In this document: one piece after another, positions 1 through 6,891 of the stretch
How the letters are laid out: each line of letters opens with the position of its first letter
Position numbering within the stretch: position 1 is the stretch's first letter
Assembly: GCA_049600855.1 (NCBI GenBank)
Contig: JBMYQA010000043.1
Location: 1-29,924 of the forward strand
Reading direction: 5' to 3'
Length of the DNA stretch: 29,924 bases
DNA from: JBMYQA01 sp049600855
Lineage (GTDB): Bacteria > Bacteroidota > Bacteroidia > Cytophagales > Flammeovirgaceae
Made by a program: the position numbers and the translations under genes
Notes under the pieces: model-generated
What the model saw: only the letters and a program-made list of their open reading frames with translations
What the model was told of the DNA's origin: nothing
Databases searched by the model: none

Positions 1-2
1 CA

Positions 3-119
3 ACAAACTATGCCGTAAATGTTGCGAATATTGTGATGCAGACCGTCCCCGATACACCGCCCGTCCCCAACAATGCAATTGCACGATGGATGATATACGA
101 GGCGCTTGGCTGCTCATGA
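3..119 (+). CDS. 3' end of an unidentified gene (partial)
   Basis: The window opens inside an open frame that ends with TGA at 117-119. The frame is favoured because about two thirds of its codons start with a purine and G is frequent at the first position, as in the neighbouring genes. The visible tail is about 38 residues, moderately hydrophobic, and ends ARWMIYEALGCS. I do not recognise a family. An overlapping frame ending near 136 reads as cysteine-rich but has poorer codon periodicity. Without upstream sequence the call rests on periodicity alone. Confidence 0.35.
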   Translation, partial: TNYAVNVANIVMQTVPDTPPVPNNAIARWMIYEALGCS

Positions 120-346
120 TTCACTTGTCTAATTAAACAGATGATCTTTTATTCATTTGCAGTTCAAAACTCGGGAAGTTCTTGCGAACTGTAAATAGAG
201 GGAGGTACTCATTTTAGCTAGTGAACGATGCGGTTTATAGAGGGCTTGGGTCGTTTTTTTGCTTATTTGCTTATTTACTCTAGTAGAAACTGGCAATTTT
301 CTTGGCTTTATAGTAAACTTTTGTAACCAACTAAATTTATCCAGCT

Positions 347-982
347 ATGTCTAAAATTTATACGATCCTCATTGCGGACGACCACCCAATTATGGCTCAA
401 GGTCTTGCAGGTATTTTGAATCAGCAGATACATTATAAAGTGGTAGCGATTGCTCGTAATGGTTTACAAGCCTTGGAGTTATATGAACAATGGAAGGCGG
501 ATATTGCACTGCTTGATGTAGAGATGCCTCAAATGGACGGGATTAGCCTCAGTGCAAAGTTGTTGGAGATCAAGTCTGAGGTGAAAATTGTATTATTTAC
601 TAACCAATTATCGCAACATCATTTGGCTCAAATACGCCTATTGCCCCTCAAAGGGGTGGTTATGAAGCAAAGTGCAGCTACTGAGTTATTGGCTTGTTTA
701 GCGGCCATCACCAAAGGGCGAACCTATTACAGTGATGCACTTTATGATGAATGTGTTCCCACAGCTGCTCAAACCAAAGATTTAAGCGTACTCACTCCTA
801 CCGAACTCGAAGTGCTCCGCCTCATTGCTCAGGGCTTTACCACTCGAGAAATTGCTGAAAATACCAATCGGAGTCATCGCACCATTGAGAATCACCGTAC
901 AAACATCCGCGAGAAGCTCGATATTCACGGCTCGAATGGCATGTTACATTTCCTCATGAAATATCGTGGCCAACTTCGCTAA
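347..982 (+). CDS. NarL/FixJ-type response regulator (REC + LuxR HTH)
   Basis: A 211-residue two-domain response regulator. The receiver domain (about 1-120) has the acidic pair D11/D12, phospho-acceptor D57 in LLDVEMPQMDG, switch T85 and conserved K107. The LuxR/NarL winged-helix output (about 145-205) reads LTPTELEVLRLIAQG then TREIAE and HRTIENHRTNIREKL, the typical DNA-recognition helix. It should be phosphorylated by a histidine kinase and bind DNA as a dimer. No kinase is adjacent on the same strand. It lies directly upstream of the VKOR gene (157-bp gap). Its C-terminus resembles the LuxR remnant at 15482-15649, so the two were probably paralogues. The target is unknown; the palindromes at 1056, 6059 and 20684 are candidates. 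Confidence 0.93.
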   Translation: MSKIYTILIADDHPIMAQGLAGILNQQIHYKVVAIARNGLQALELYEQWKADIALLDVEMPQMDGISLSAKLLEIKSEVKIVLFTNQLSQHHLAQIRLLPLKGVVMKQSAATELLACLAAITKGRTYYSDALYDECVPTAAQTKDLSVLTPTELEVLRLIAQGFTTREIAENTNRSHRTIENHRTNIREKLDIHGSNGMLHFLMKYRGQLR

Positions 983-1055
983 TCTGGAGTATTAAATGCT
1001 TTAAACACAGGTGCGTCTCGCCCATTTACCTACATACTTCATTCATTTTAAACTG

Positions 1056-1106
1056 ATTACGTGATGGCACGTATTTACATCTCTCTTGATGTATGGCAAG
1101 TTTGTA
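1056..1106 (+). promoter_or_regulatory. Palindromic operator and promoter, copy 1 (VKOR-HlyD genes)
   Basis: The 20-bp imperfect palindrome ATTACGTG-ATGG-CACGTATT lies at 1056-1075 and is followed by TACATC. A TTTGTA box at 1101-1106 starts 33 nt after the first base of the right half-site. TTTG resembles the -7 element of Bacteroidota promoters (TAnnTTTG); the TAnn part is weak. All 16 arm bases are identical to the copy ahead of tolC when that one is read on the minus strand. The start codon of the VKOR gene follows at 1140. The regulator is inferred, not shown. Confidence 0.6.
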
Positions 1107-1139
1107 CTCAAAGTAGTTGTTTACCAAAATTGAAATGCT

Positions 1140-3029
1140 ATGAGTGCAAATGCCAAATGGTTCAAACAAATCAACGATCAAGATCACAGTGTGGCGACAG
1201 TTCGTAACTTTATCCACCAAATTCAAGTTCCTGTAACGAAGGAGACGATTCGCAAATCACTCACTGAAAATCCCGATTATCCTAGTCTAGCTTCATTGAG
1301 TGATTCACTAACAGAATGGAGAATTGAAAATTTAGCTGTTCGTTTTGATAAAACAGCCGAGGAGCTTGGGGAAGCCATTTTACCCGCTATTGCCCACCTC
1401 CAATCGGATGGTAAAGACCAATACGTAACGATTACATCGTTTGAAAACCTACGTGTTAAATACGTTCATGCGGAAAATGGCTGGGTGCATGAACCCTTTG
1501 ATCAGTTTAAAGAGAAATGGTCGGGTGTATTGCTTATGGCAGATCCTAAACCCACCTCTGGTGAGCGCCACTATAAGAAAAAACGGCAAGATGAGATGTT
1601 GAGCAATTTGCGTTTGCCTGTATTTATAACAAGCCTATTGCTCATCGTAGGTTTAGCAGTGGCTATGGGGGCATTTACTTTTCCAGCCTTTTGGCAATGG
1701 GCACCTTGGCTTTTATTAAAAGGTGCAGGTATCGTTATCAGTATATTGCTACTCATTCAGTCTATTGATAAAGACAATCCATTCATTGCTAAATTGTGTA
1801 ACCAAAGCGAAAAAACCAGTTGTAAGAACGTGCTTGCTTCGCCTGCCTCCACCATTTTTGGATCATTGAGCATGTCTGAGATTGGTAGCTTCTACTTTGC
1901 TGGGGGCTTTCTTACGCTGGTTTTTTCGCTTTCCACTTCACTCGTTCATGAAATACTCTGGCTATTAATTGGACTTAACCTACTGGCATTGCCTTATACC
2001 ATTTTCTCGATTTATTATCAAGCAAAAGTGGTGAAACAGTGGTGTCCGCTATGTTTGGGGGTGCAGGCAATTCTTTGGTTAGAGTTTTTTGCAGGGATGT
2101 TGTTCTGGAATGAAGAGCTTAGCTTCTCCAACAGCTTGCCGTTTTACGCCATTGTATCTTGGGGCTTCCTGATTCCGCTCTTAGTTTGGATGGTTTTTGG
2201 AAGAGAGTTTGGACTTAGCAAGCAATTAGCAACACTGAACAAAGAGCTTACTCGCATGAAGCGCAGACCTGTATTCTTTAAAGAAGCCTTAAAAGATGGC
2301 AAAGATGTGAACCTTGAACCTTTATCACAAGAAGTGATTTTAGGAAATAATGATGCAGAAACTACGCTCACTATTTTTACAGATCCTTTTTGCGGTGCTT
2401 GTGAAGCAGCGCATAAGGATATTGACGATCTATTAGCTACTTCTGCGGATGCTGTAAAGGTACAGATTAGATTTCATGGTATGCCCCAATTTGACCTTGA
2501 CAAGCGTATAGATGAAATCCGCCATCAATTTAAAGAGGCGGATGAGGATACCAAAAAAATGCTGATAGATAGTTATGGTAAAACTGAAGGTGATTGGCGA
2601 AAAGTATTAGTAGATGATTTAGCCTCAAAGCGTCAACGAAATTATGTCGCACAAACCATTTTGGCACTAGCAGCAGCAGGGAAAATTGAATTGGCCGAAC
2701 GGGCAATGAGCGATTGGTATAGTCGAAAAGATAAACAACTAGAATCGGTTGAAAGTTGGATGCGAAAATACCCTGTAAGTCAACAAGAAGTTGATGCGAT
2801 GGCTAAGGCTTTGGATGAACACGCTGAATGGGCCAAAACTAGTCAGTTAATGGGAACCCCTACACTTTTCTTAAACGGTAAGGAGTTTAACCGTTCATTG
2901 CTTCAAATTGGCGATGTAAAATATTATGCCCGTGCTATGGAAGAAGAAGAAGGTACAGGCACTCAGCAAGAGGAAGCAATAGACTTGGATAGTGAAGAAC
3001 TAAACCATATTGAGTTTGCGATTCTCTAA
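1140..3029 (+). CDS. C39-like / VKOR / DsbA-type thioredoxin fusion (disulfide oxidase)
   Basis: A 629-residue membrane protein with three parts. Residues 1-135 resemble a C39 peptidase-like domain but lack the catalytic DCG cysteine, so it is probably a binding rather than cleaving domain. Residues about 158-355 are a VKOR four-to-five-helix bundle with the loop pair C220 and C228 and the active site C302-P-L-C305. Residues 400-600 are a DsbA-like thioredoxin domain with C418-G-A-C421 and a late cis-proline candidate in MGTPTLF. VKOR homologues re-oxidise a DsbA-like partner using quinone, driving disulfide formation. The natural clients here are the cysteine-rich GG peptides at 9.3-10.4 kb. 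The C39-like part may hold their leaders; that is inference. HlyD follows after a probable terminator. The palindromic operator is 64 bp upstream of the start. Confidence 0.9.
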   Translation: MSANAKWFKQINDQDHSVATVRNFIHQIQVPVTKETIRKSLTENPDYPSLASLSDSLTEWRIENLAVRFDKTAEELGEAILPAIAHLQSDGKDQYVTITSFENLRVKYVHAENGWVHEPFDQFKEKWSGVLLMADPKPTSGERHYKKKRQDEMLSNLRLPVFITSLLLIVGLAVAMGAFTFPAFWQWAPWLLLKGAGIVISILLLIQSIDKDNPFIAKLCNQSEKTSCKNVLASPASTIFGSLSMSEIGSFYFAGGFLTLVFSLSTSLVHEILWLLIGLNLLALPYTIFSIYYQAKVVKQWCPLCLGVQAILWLEFFAGMLFWNEELSFSNSLPFYAIVSWGFLIPLLVWMVFGREFGLSKQLATLNKELTRMKRRPVFFKEALKDGKDVNLEPLSQEVILGNNDAETTLTIFTDPFCGACEAAHKDIDDLLATSADAVKVQIRFHGMPQFDLDKRIDEIRHQFKEADEDTKKMLIDSYGKTEGDWRKVLVDDLASKRQRNYVAQTILALAAAGKIELAERAMSDWYSRKDKQLESVESWMRKYPVSQQEVDAMAKALDEHAEWAKTSQLMGTPTLFLNGKEFNRSLLQIGDVKYYARAMEEEEGTGTQQEEAIDLDSEELNHIEFAIL

Positions 3030-3048
3030 AAACAACTTATAGCATGTT

Positions 3049-3079
3049 ATCCCTGCCTTCATTTTAGGTAGGGATTTTT
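3049..3079 (+). terminator. Intrinsic terminator after the VKOR gene
   Basis: ATCCCTGCC and GGTAGGGAT form a 9-bp stem (one G-U pair) with a 9-nt loop, followed directly by TTTTT. It lies between the VKOR stop (3029) and the HlyD start (3103), so it may be a partial terminator that lowers HlyD expression rather than ending the operon. Confidence 0.65.
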
Positions 3080-3102
3080 CCAAACACAAAAATGAGCAAG
3101 CT

Positions 3103-4491
3103 ATGGCAACAGAGCATACCTTAACAGATAGCCTTACTAAAGACTTGGATGTAAAAAAAAATGGCACAGAAGCACAGGAAAAGCCAGTACGTAAGCTAAA
3201 AGAAGAAGACATTAATATTCGTAGTGATGATGTAAAAGAGGTATTAGGTAAAGCACCACCTTGGCTTATTCGATTTGGCATTTTATTGATTTTTATTGTT
3301 GTGGGTATTGTATTACTGATTGCTTATGTCATAAAATATCCTGATACTGTTGAAACTCAGGTAACCATCGTAACCAAACGTCTACCTGTGAGTGTGAAAA
3401 GTGCTAGAGGTGGACAAATTGACCAATTCTTCGTTGAAGACGGACAGCTTGTTGAAAGTGGTACGCACCTATTGGCTATTGATGATAAAGCGCGTTATCA
3501 AGATATGATGACCCTGAAAAAGGCGCTCATTCCCTTTCGTAAAACTTTATTTAATGAGGATCGGGTAATGGCCATGCCTGTGGATTTTAATTTGCAGTTA
3601 GGAAGTGCAAAAGACTCATATGTGCAATTTATCAAACGTTATCAAGAGTATTTTGAGTTTCTGAAAAAACGCGAACTTACTGAAAAGCAGATTGCACAAT
3701 TCAAACAGCAGATTGCCACAGAACAAGCCATGCAACAAATTTTTGTGGAGAAAAAAGAGTTGCAAGTAGAAACCTTTGATCTGACAAAAAAGAATTATGA
3801 GGATAATAAAAAGCTGTTTGAACAAGATGTTATTTCTGAAATCGACTTCGAAAATGCTAAGAAAAACTTACTCTCAGGAAAACTCAATATCACAGGACTA
3901 AAAGAGCAAGAGCTAAAACAAGGGCAGCAGATTCAGAGCCTGGAAGAGCGCATTAGCAATACCTTGCAACGAGATATGGAAGAGCATTTTCGAAAGTTAG
4001 AACAGCTCAAAACCGTAACCATGCGCATGGAAGAGCAGATTGATCGCTGGGAATCGGAATATGTACTCACTGCTCCGATTGATGGAAAAGTAGCATTTTA
4101 TAAGTATTGGTCTGAAAATCAAGATGTTAAAAGCGGTGATGAAGTATTAATGGTTTTACCTGAATCAGACGAAATATTTGCCTTTGCCTATTTGGATGCC
4201 AAAAGTGCGGGCAAAGTAGCTATAGGGCAATATGTTAAGATTGAGCTTCAAGCTTTTCCCTCAAAAGAGTTTGGAAATATTTTCGGCATCATTGAATATC
4301 GATCAGTCATTGCTAAAGATGACAAATACTTTCTTCGGCTTCGTTTGCCCAATGGCTTAAAAACCAATTATGGCAATACATTAGAATTTACTCAAGAGAT
4401 GAAGGGTGACGGTAAAATTGTCACGGAAGATTTACGCCTTATTCAACGCTTTATACACGATATGAATGGCATGTTAGCCAAAGTGCAATAA
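3103..4491 (+). CDS. HlyD-family membrane fusion (adaptor) protein
   Basis: A 462-residue periplasmic adaptor for a type I or peptide exporter. A cytoplasmic N-terminus of about 50 residues precedes one membrane helix (about 58-80, rich in I, V and L). A first half-lipoyl segment follows near 98-125 (RGGQIDQFFVEDGQLVESG), then a long Lys/Glu/Gln-rich coiled-coil hairpin (about 150-310), then the second half-lipoyl segment with LTAPIDGKV and a beta-barrel to the end. The layout matches adaptors that pair with C39-peptidase ABC exporters in Bacteroidota. The matching exporter and TolC are encoded 12-16 kb away on the opposite strand. It follows the VKOR gene by 73 bp and is followed by a hairpin terminator. 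Confidence 0.92.
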   Translation: MATEHTLTDSLTKDLDVKKNGTEAQEKPVRKLKEEDINIRSDDVKEVLGKAPPWLIRFGILLIFIVVGIVLLIAYVIKYPDTVETQVTIVTKRLPVSVKSARGGQIDQFFVEDGQLVESGTHLLAIDDKARYQDMMTLKKALIPFRKTLFNEDRVMAMPVDFNLQLGSAKDSYVQFIKRYQEYFEFLKKRELTEKQIAQFKQQIATEQAMQQIFVEKKELQVETFDLTKKNYEDNKKLFEQDVISEIDFENAKKNLLSGKLNITGLKEQELKQGQQIQSLEERISNTLQRDMEEHFRKLEQLKTVTMRMEEQIDRWESEYVLTAPIDGKVAFYKYWSENQDVKSGDEVLMVLPESDEIFAFAYLDAKSAGKVAIGQYVKIELQAFPSKEFGNIFGIIEYRSVIAKDDKYFLRLRLPNGLKTNYGNTLEFTQEMKGDGKIVTEDLRLIQRFIHDMNGMLAKVQ

Positions 4492-4522
4492 CCTGTAGAT
4501 TGAATATTTGTTGAAATCAACC

Positions 4523-4560
4523 AACCGTTCTCCCCCATATTCAGGAGTAGGAGAACGGTT
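4523..4560 (+). terminator. Hairpin downstream of hlyD-like gene
   Basis: A perfect 11-bp stem, AACCGTTCTCC with GGAGAACGGTT, has a 16-nt loop and starts 31 bp after the HlyD stop. No T-run follows (CTAGCC), so termination strength is uncertain. Confidence 0.55.
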
Positions 4561-4666
4561 CTAGCCGCTAATCTTTTGTTCTAGGGGAATGAAAAGTGCG
4601 ATAAGAAAATCTGTGTGAGAGGTTTCGTACTTTGTAACAAAAGTTATTTAACACCTTGCTGCCAGC

Positions 4667-4770
4667 GTAAATCTGAAGATTTACTTGATTTCTGTTCGTG
4701 GAGGACATTTTACTAACTCTACGAACAGCACGGAGGATTCAAGGCTCAGAAGCCTTGAATAGCAGATTTA
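4667..4770. other. Cluster of nested inverted repeats (possible structured RNA or small repeat element)
   Basis: Three hairpins lie in about 95 bp: GTAAATCT-GA-AGATTTAC (4667-4684); CTGTTCGTGGAG with CTCTACGAACAG (4692-4703 and 4717-4728, one G-U); ATTCAAGGCT-CAGA-AGCCTTGAAT (4737-4760). TAAATCTG (4668-4675) can instead pair with CAGATTTA (4763-4770), closing a multi-branch fold around hairpins 2 and 3. The cluster lies between the convergent HlyD and REC-kinase genes. It has no ORF. It could be a small RNA, a complex 3' UTR or a mobile palindromic repeat. Confidence 0.5.
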
Positions 4771-4808
4771 ATTGAAACCATCGGGTAGAGTACACAAATG
4801 CACCCTGT

Positions 4809-5942
4809 TTAGCTTTTTACTGCCTCATCTGCAAGAGAAACAGGGAGTTTCACAAAGAAGGTACTCCCTTTTCCCCAAGTACTCTCTACCCAAACTCGCC
4901 CCCCCATACACCGACTGAACTCTTTAATCATGGCTAAGCCAAGCCCTGTACTGCGTTTGCCTCTAGTATCTCGTTGGCTTTTATGCGGATTAATGCCTTC
5001 AAAAATTTGACTGATGGCGTTAGGAGGAATTCCCATACCTGTATCAATGACCTTTAGCAGAATTTCATCCTCTTCTTCCAAATGAGCTTGTACCACTACT
5101 TTGCCTTGTGCTTTGGTAAACTTTACGGCATTGGCCAACAGGTTTCTAATAATAAATTGTAACATGTGTGGGTCAGTATGTATAAATAGCTCTTGATCTA
5201 GCGCTGAGGTCAAATAAATGGATTTTCCTTTGGCTGAAACAGCTGTAAGCTCCAAGCTTTGCTGAATAAACGCTGTTAAATTGATCCATTCTGCTTTATA
5301 GGTAATGGCTTGCTGCTCATGTAATGCCCATGCTAACAACCCATTAGTCAATTGCTTCACTGAACGAAATTCAGCTTCAATTCCATTGATTAACTGTAGC
5401 AATTCCTCTTTGCCGAAGCTTTCTTGCCCCATTTCTTTAATCAAACTCAACGTACCGTGAAAAGAAGATAATGGAGACTGCAAATCATGTGCAATAATAG
5501 CCATTAGCCGCTCTTTTGTCAGATTACTTTCTTTTAATTGCTGATTCGCTTCTCGCAATTTACGATTCGATTCGGCTAGTTTCAATACCGCGTTGATTCT
5601 CGCTAATAACTCTACCTTTTCAAAAGGTTTACGCACAAAGTCAACCGCACCTGCATTTAAAGCCATAGCCAAGTGTTTGGCACTCATCATAATTCCCGAG
5701 GCGAAAATCACAGGTATATGTGTTGTTTTAGGATTGGCTTTCAAATGTTGTAATGCTGTTATCCCATCCATTTTAGGCATTTGCCAATCCATTAAAATCA
5801 CATCGGGAAGGCGCTCTTCTGCTAAACGACAGCCAATTTCGCCATTTGGAGCGCGAATAATGGTACAGTTATCATCTTTAAGTATTTGTCTGAGATCGGC
5901 TAAATAACTGGCTTCATCATCTACTACTAATAAATTGTACAT
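4809..5942 (-). CDS. Cytosolic REC-histidine kinase
   Basis: A 377-residue soluble protein. An N-terminal receiver domain (1-120) has D8/D9, phospho-acceptor D52 and K105 (VRKPF). A short coiled coil (125-145) leads to a HisKA dimerisation domain with H152 in IIAHDLQSPL. The HATPase_c domain carries the N-box (N267 and N271 in IRNLLANAVKF), the G1 box DTGMGIP and a G2 box in STGLGLAM. There is no signal peptide or membrane helix, so input is probably phosphotransfer into the receiver domain. The HDL form of the His motif is shared with the kinases at 6892-9132 and 13480-14595, suggesting one expanded family. It is divergent from the NarL-type regulator at 6182 across a 239-bp gap that holds the palindromic operator. 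Confidence 0.92.
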   Translation of the reverse strand: MYNLLVVDDEASYLADLRQILKDDNCTIIRAPNGEIGCRLAEERLPDVILMDWQMPKMDGITALQHLKANPKTTHIPVIFASGIMMSAKHLAMALNAGAVDFVRKPFEKVELLARINAVLKLAESNRKLREANQQLKESNLTKERLMAIIAHDLQSPLSSFHGTLSLIKEMGQESFGKEELLQLINGIEAEFRSVKQLTNGLLAWALHEQQAITYKAEWINLTAFIQQSLELTAVSAKGKSIYLTSALDQELFIHTDPHMLQFIIRNLLANAVKFTKAQGKVVVQAHLEEEDEILLKVIDTGMGIPPNAISQIFEGINPHKSQRDTRGKRSTGLGLAMIKEFSRCMGGRVWVESTWGKGSTFFVKLPVSLADEAVKS

Positions 5943-6058
5943 CTTTATGTTGAGTTGTCTGAGTGATTAATCCATTCCTTCAAAAGCTTATACAAAAGTT
6001 AAATGTTACTATAAAAAATAACAACGGCTTGTAAGGTATTTGACCAAACTAAGATGAT

Positions 6059-6108
6059 AATACGTATTAACACGTATTTATAGGCAAAATATGTTTCTTA
6101 CCTTTATA
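6059..6108 (+). promoter_or_regulatory. Palindromic operator and promoter, copy 2 (NarL regulator at 6182)
   Basis: AATACGTA-TTAA-CACGTATT at 6059-6078 differs from the other two copies at two arm positions. It is followed by TATAGG and a TTTATA box at 6103-6108, 32 nt after the first base of the right half-site (33 nt in the other copies). It lies 103 bp upstream of the regulator at 6182 and 116 bp upstream of the divergent REC-kinase. The promoter-like spacing points toward the regulator. Confidence 0.5.
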
Positions 6109-6181
6109 AAAGTAAACTAAAACATACTTAAATGGTACATTGTTTTAGTGAAGCTACTCAAAAACATGCTCAAACTTTCTG

Positions 6182-6859
6182 ATGATGAATTATACAATCC
6201 TACATGCAGATGACCATCCCATTATCCGTGCAGGGCTTGCAGCCGTTATTGGTCGCTTACCCAATTATGAGGTAATTGAACAGGTTTCTAATGGTAAACA
6301 AGCGCTATACAAAGCAACTTCCCTCAAGCCAGATATACTCATTTTAGATATTGACATGCCAAAAATGAATGGGATTACTGTTGCTAAAAAGCTTTTTGAA
6401 GAACAACATTCTCTCCAAATCATCTTATTGTCTAACATGCTTTCTGACGAGATTGTACAAACGGGGCGGATGTATGGCGTGAAGGGTTTTTTATCAAAAA
6501 GTTCAGCTCTTGATGAAATGGCTAATTGTTTAACACACCTCAATAATGATATGGAATACATCAGCAACGATTGTAGGAAGTTATTATCCAGAAAAAACAC
6601 CAACCAACAAGTAATACCGCAACTTGAAAATCACCTACAAGTCTTGTCCAATCGTGAGCGAGAAGTCTTGATGCTCGTTTGTAAGGGACATTCGAGCAAA
6701 GGTATCGCCAAACTTCTCAATATCAGTGATCGTACCGCTGAAAAACATCGTCAAAATATCTGTAGAAAATTAGCCTTAGCAAATTCTAAAAATAGCTTGC
6801 TCAACTTTGTTGTAAAGCACAAAGATTATTTGGTACAAGAATTAGCTGGCTTGAGTTAA
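6182..6859 (+). CDS. NarL/FixJ-type response regulator (REC + LuxR HTH)
   Basis: A 225-residue regulator. The receiver domain has D10/D11, D56 in LILDIDMPKMNG, S84 and K106 (GFLSKSS). The LuxR-type HTH (about 150-212) reads LSNREREVLMLVCKG, then SKGIAKLLNISDRTAEKHRQNI. Its promoter carries the same palindrome as both export operons, so it is the best candidate in the window for the autoregulated activator of the peptide-export regulon. That link is inference. It converges on the TPR kinase at 6892 (32-bp gap) and is divergent from the REC-kinase at 5942; either could be its phosphodonor. The start could be either of the two adjacent ATG codons. Confidence 0.93.
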   Translation: MMNYTILHADDHPIIRAGLAAVIGRLPNYEVIEQVSNGKQALYKATSLKPDILILDIDMPKMNGITVAKKLFEEQHSLQIILLSNMLSDEIVQTGRMYGVKGFLSKSSALDEMANCLTHLNNDMEYISNDCRKLLSRKNTNQQVIPQLENHLQVLSNREREVLMLVCKGHSSKGIAKLLNISDRTAEKHRQNICRKLALANSKNSLLNFVVKHKDYLVQELAGLS

Positions 6860-6891
6860 GCAGGTAAACAAAATGGATGTGGTGTTTTAGC

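Noticed and set aside
2..136. Overlapping cysteine-rich reading at the window start (CRKCCEYCDADRP)
   Set aside because: It tempted as a fourth cysteine-rich peptide end, but codon periodicity favours the frame ending at 119, and no leader can be seen.
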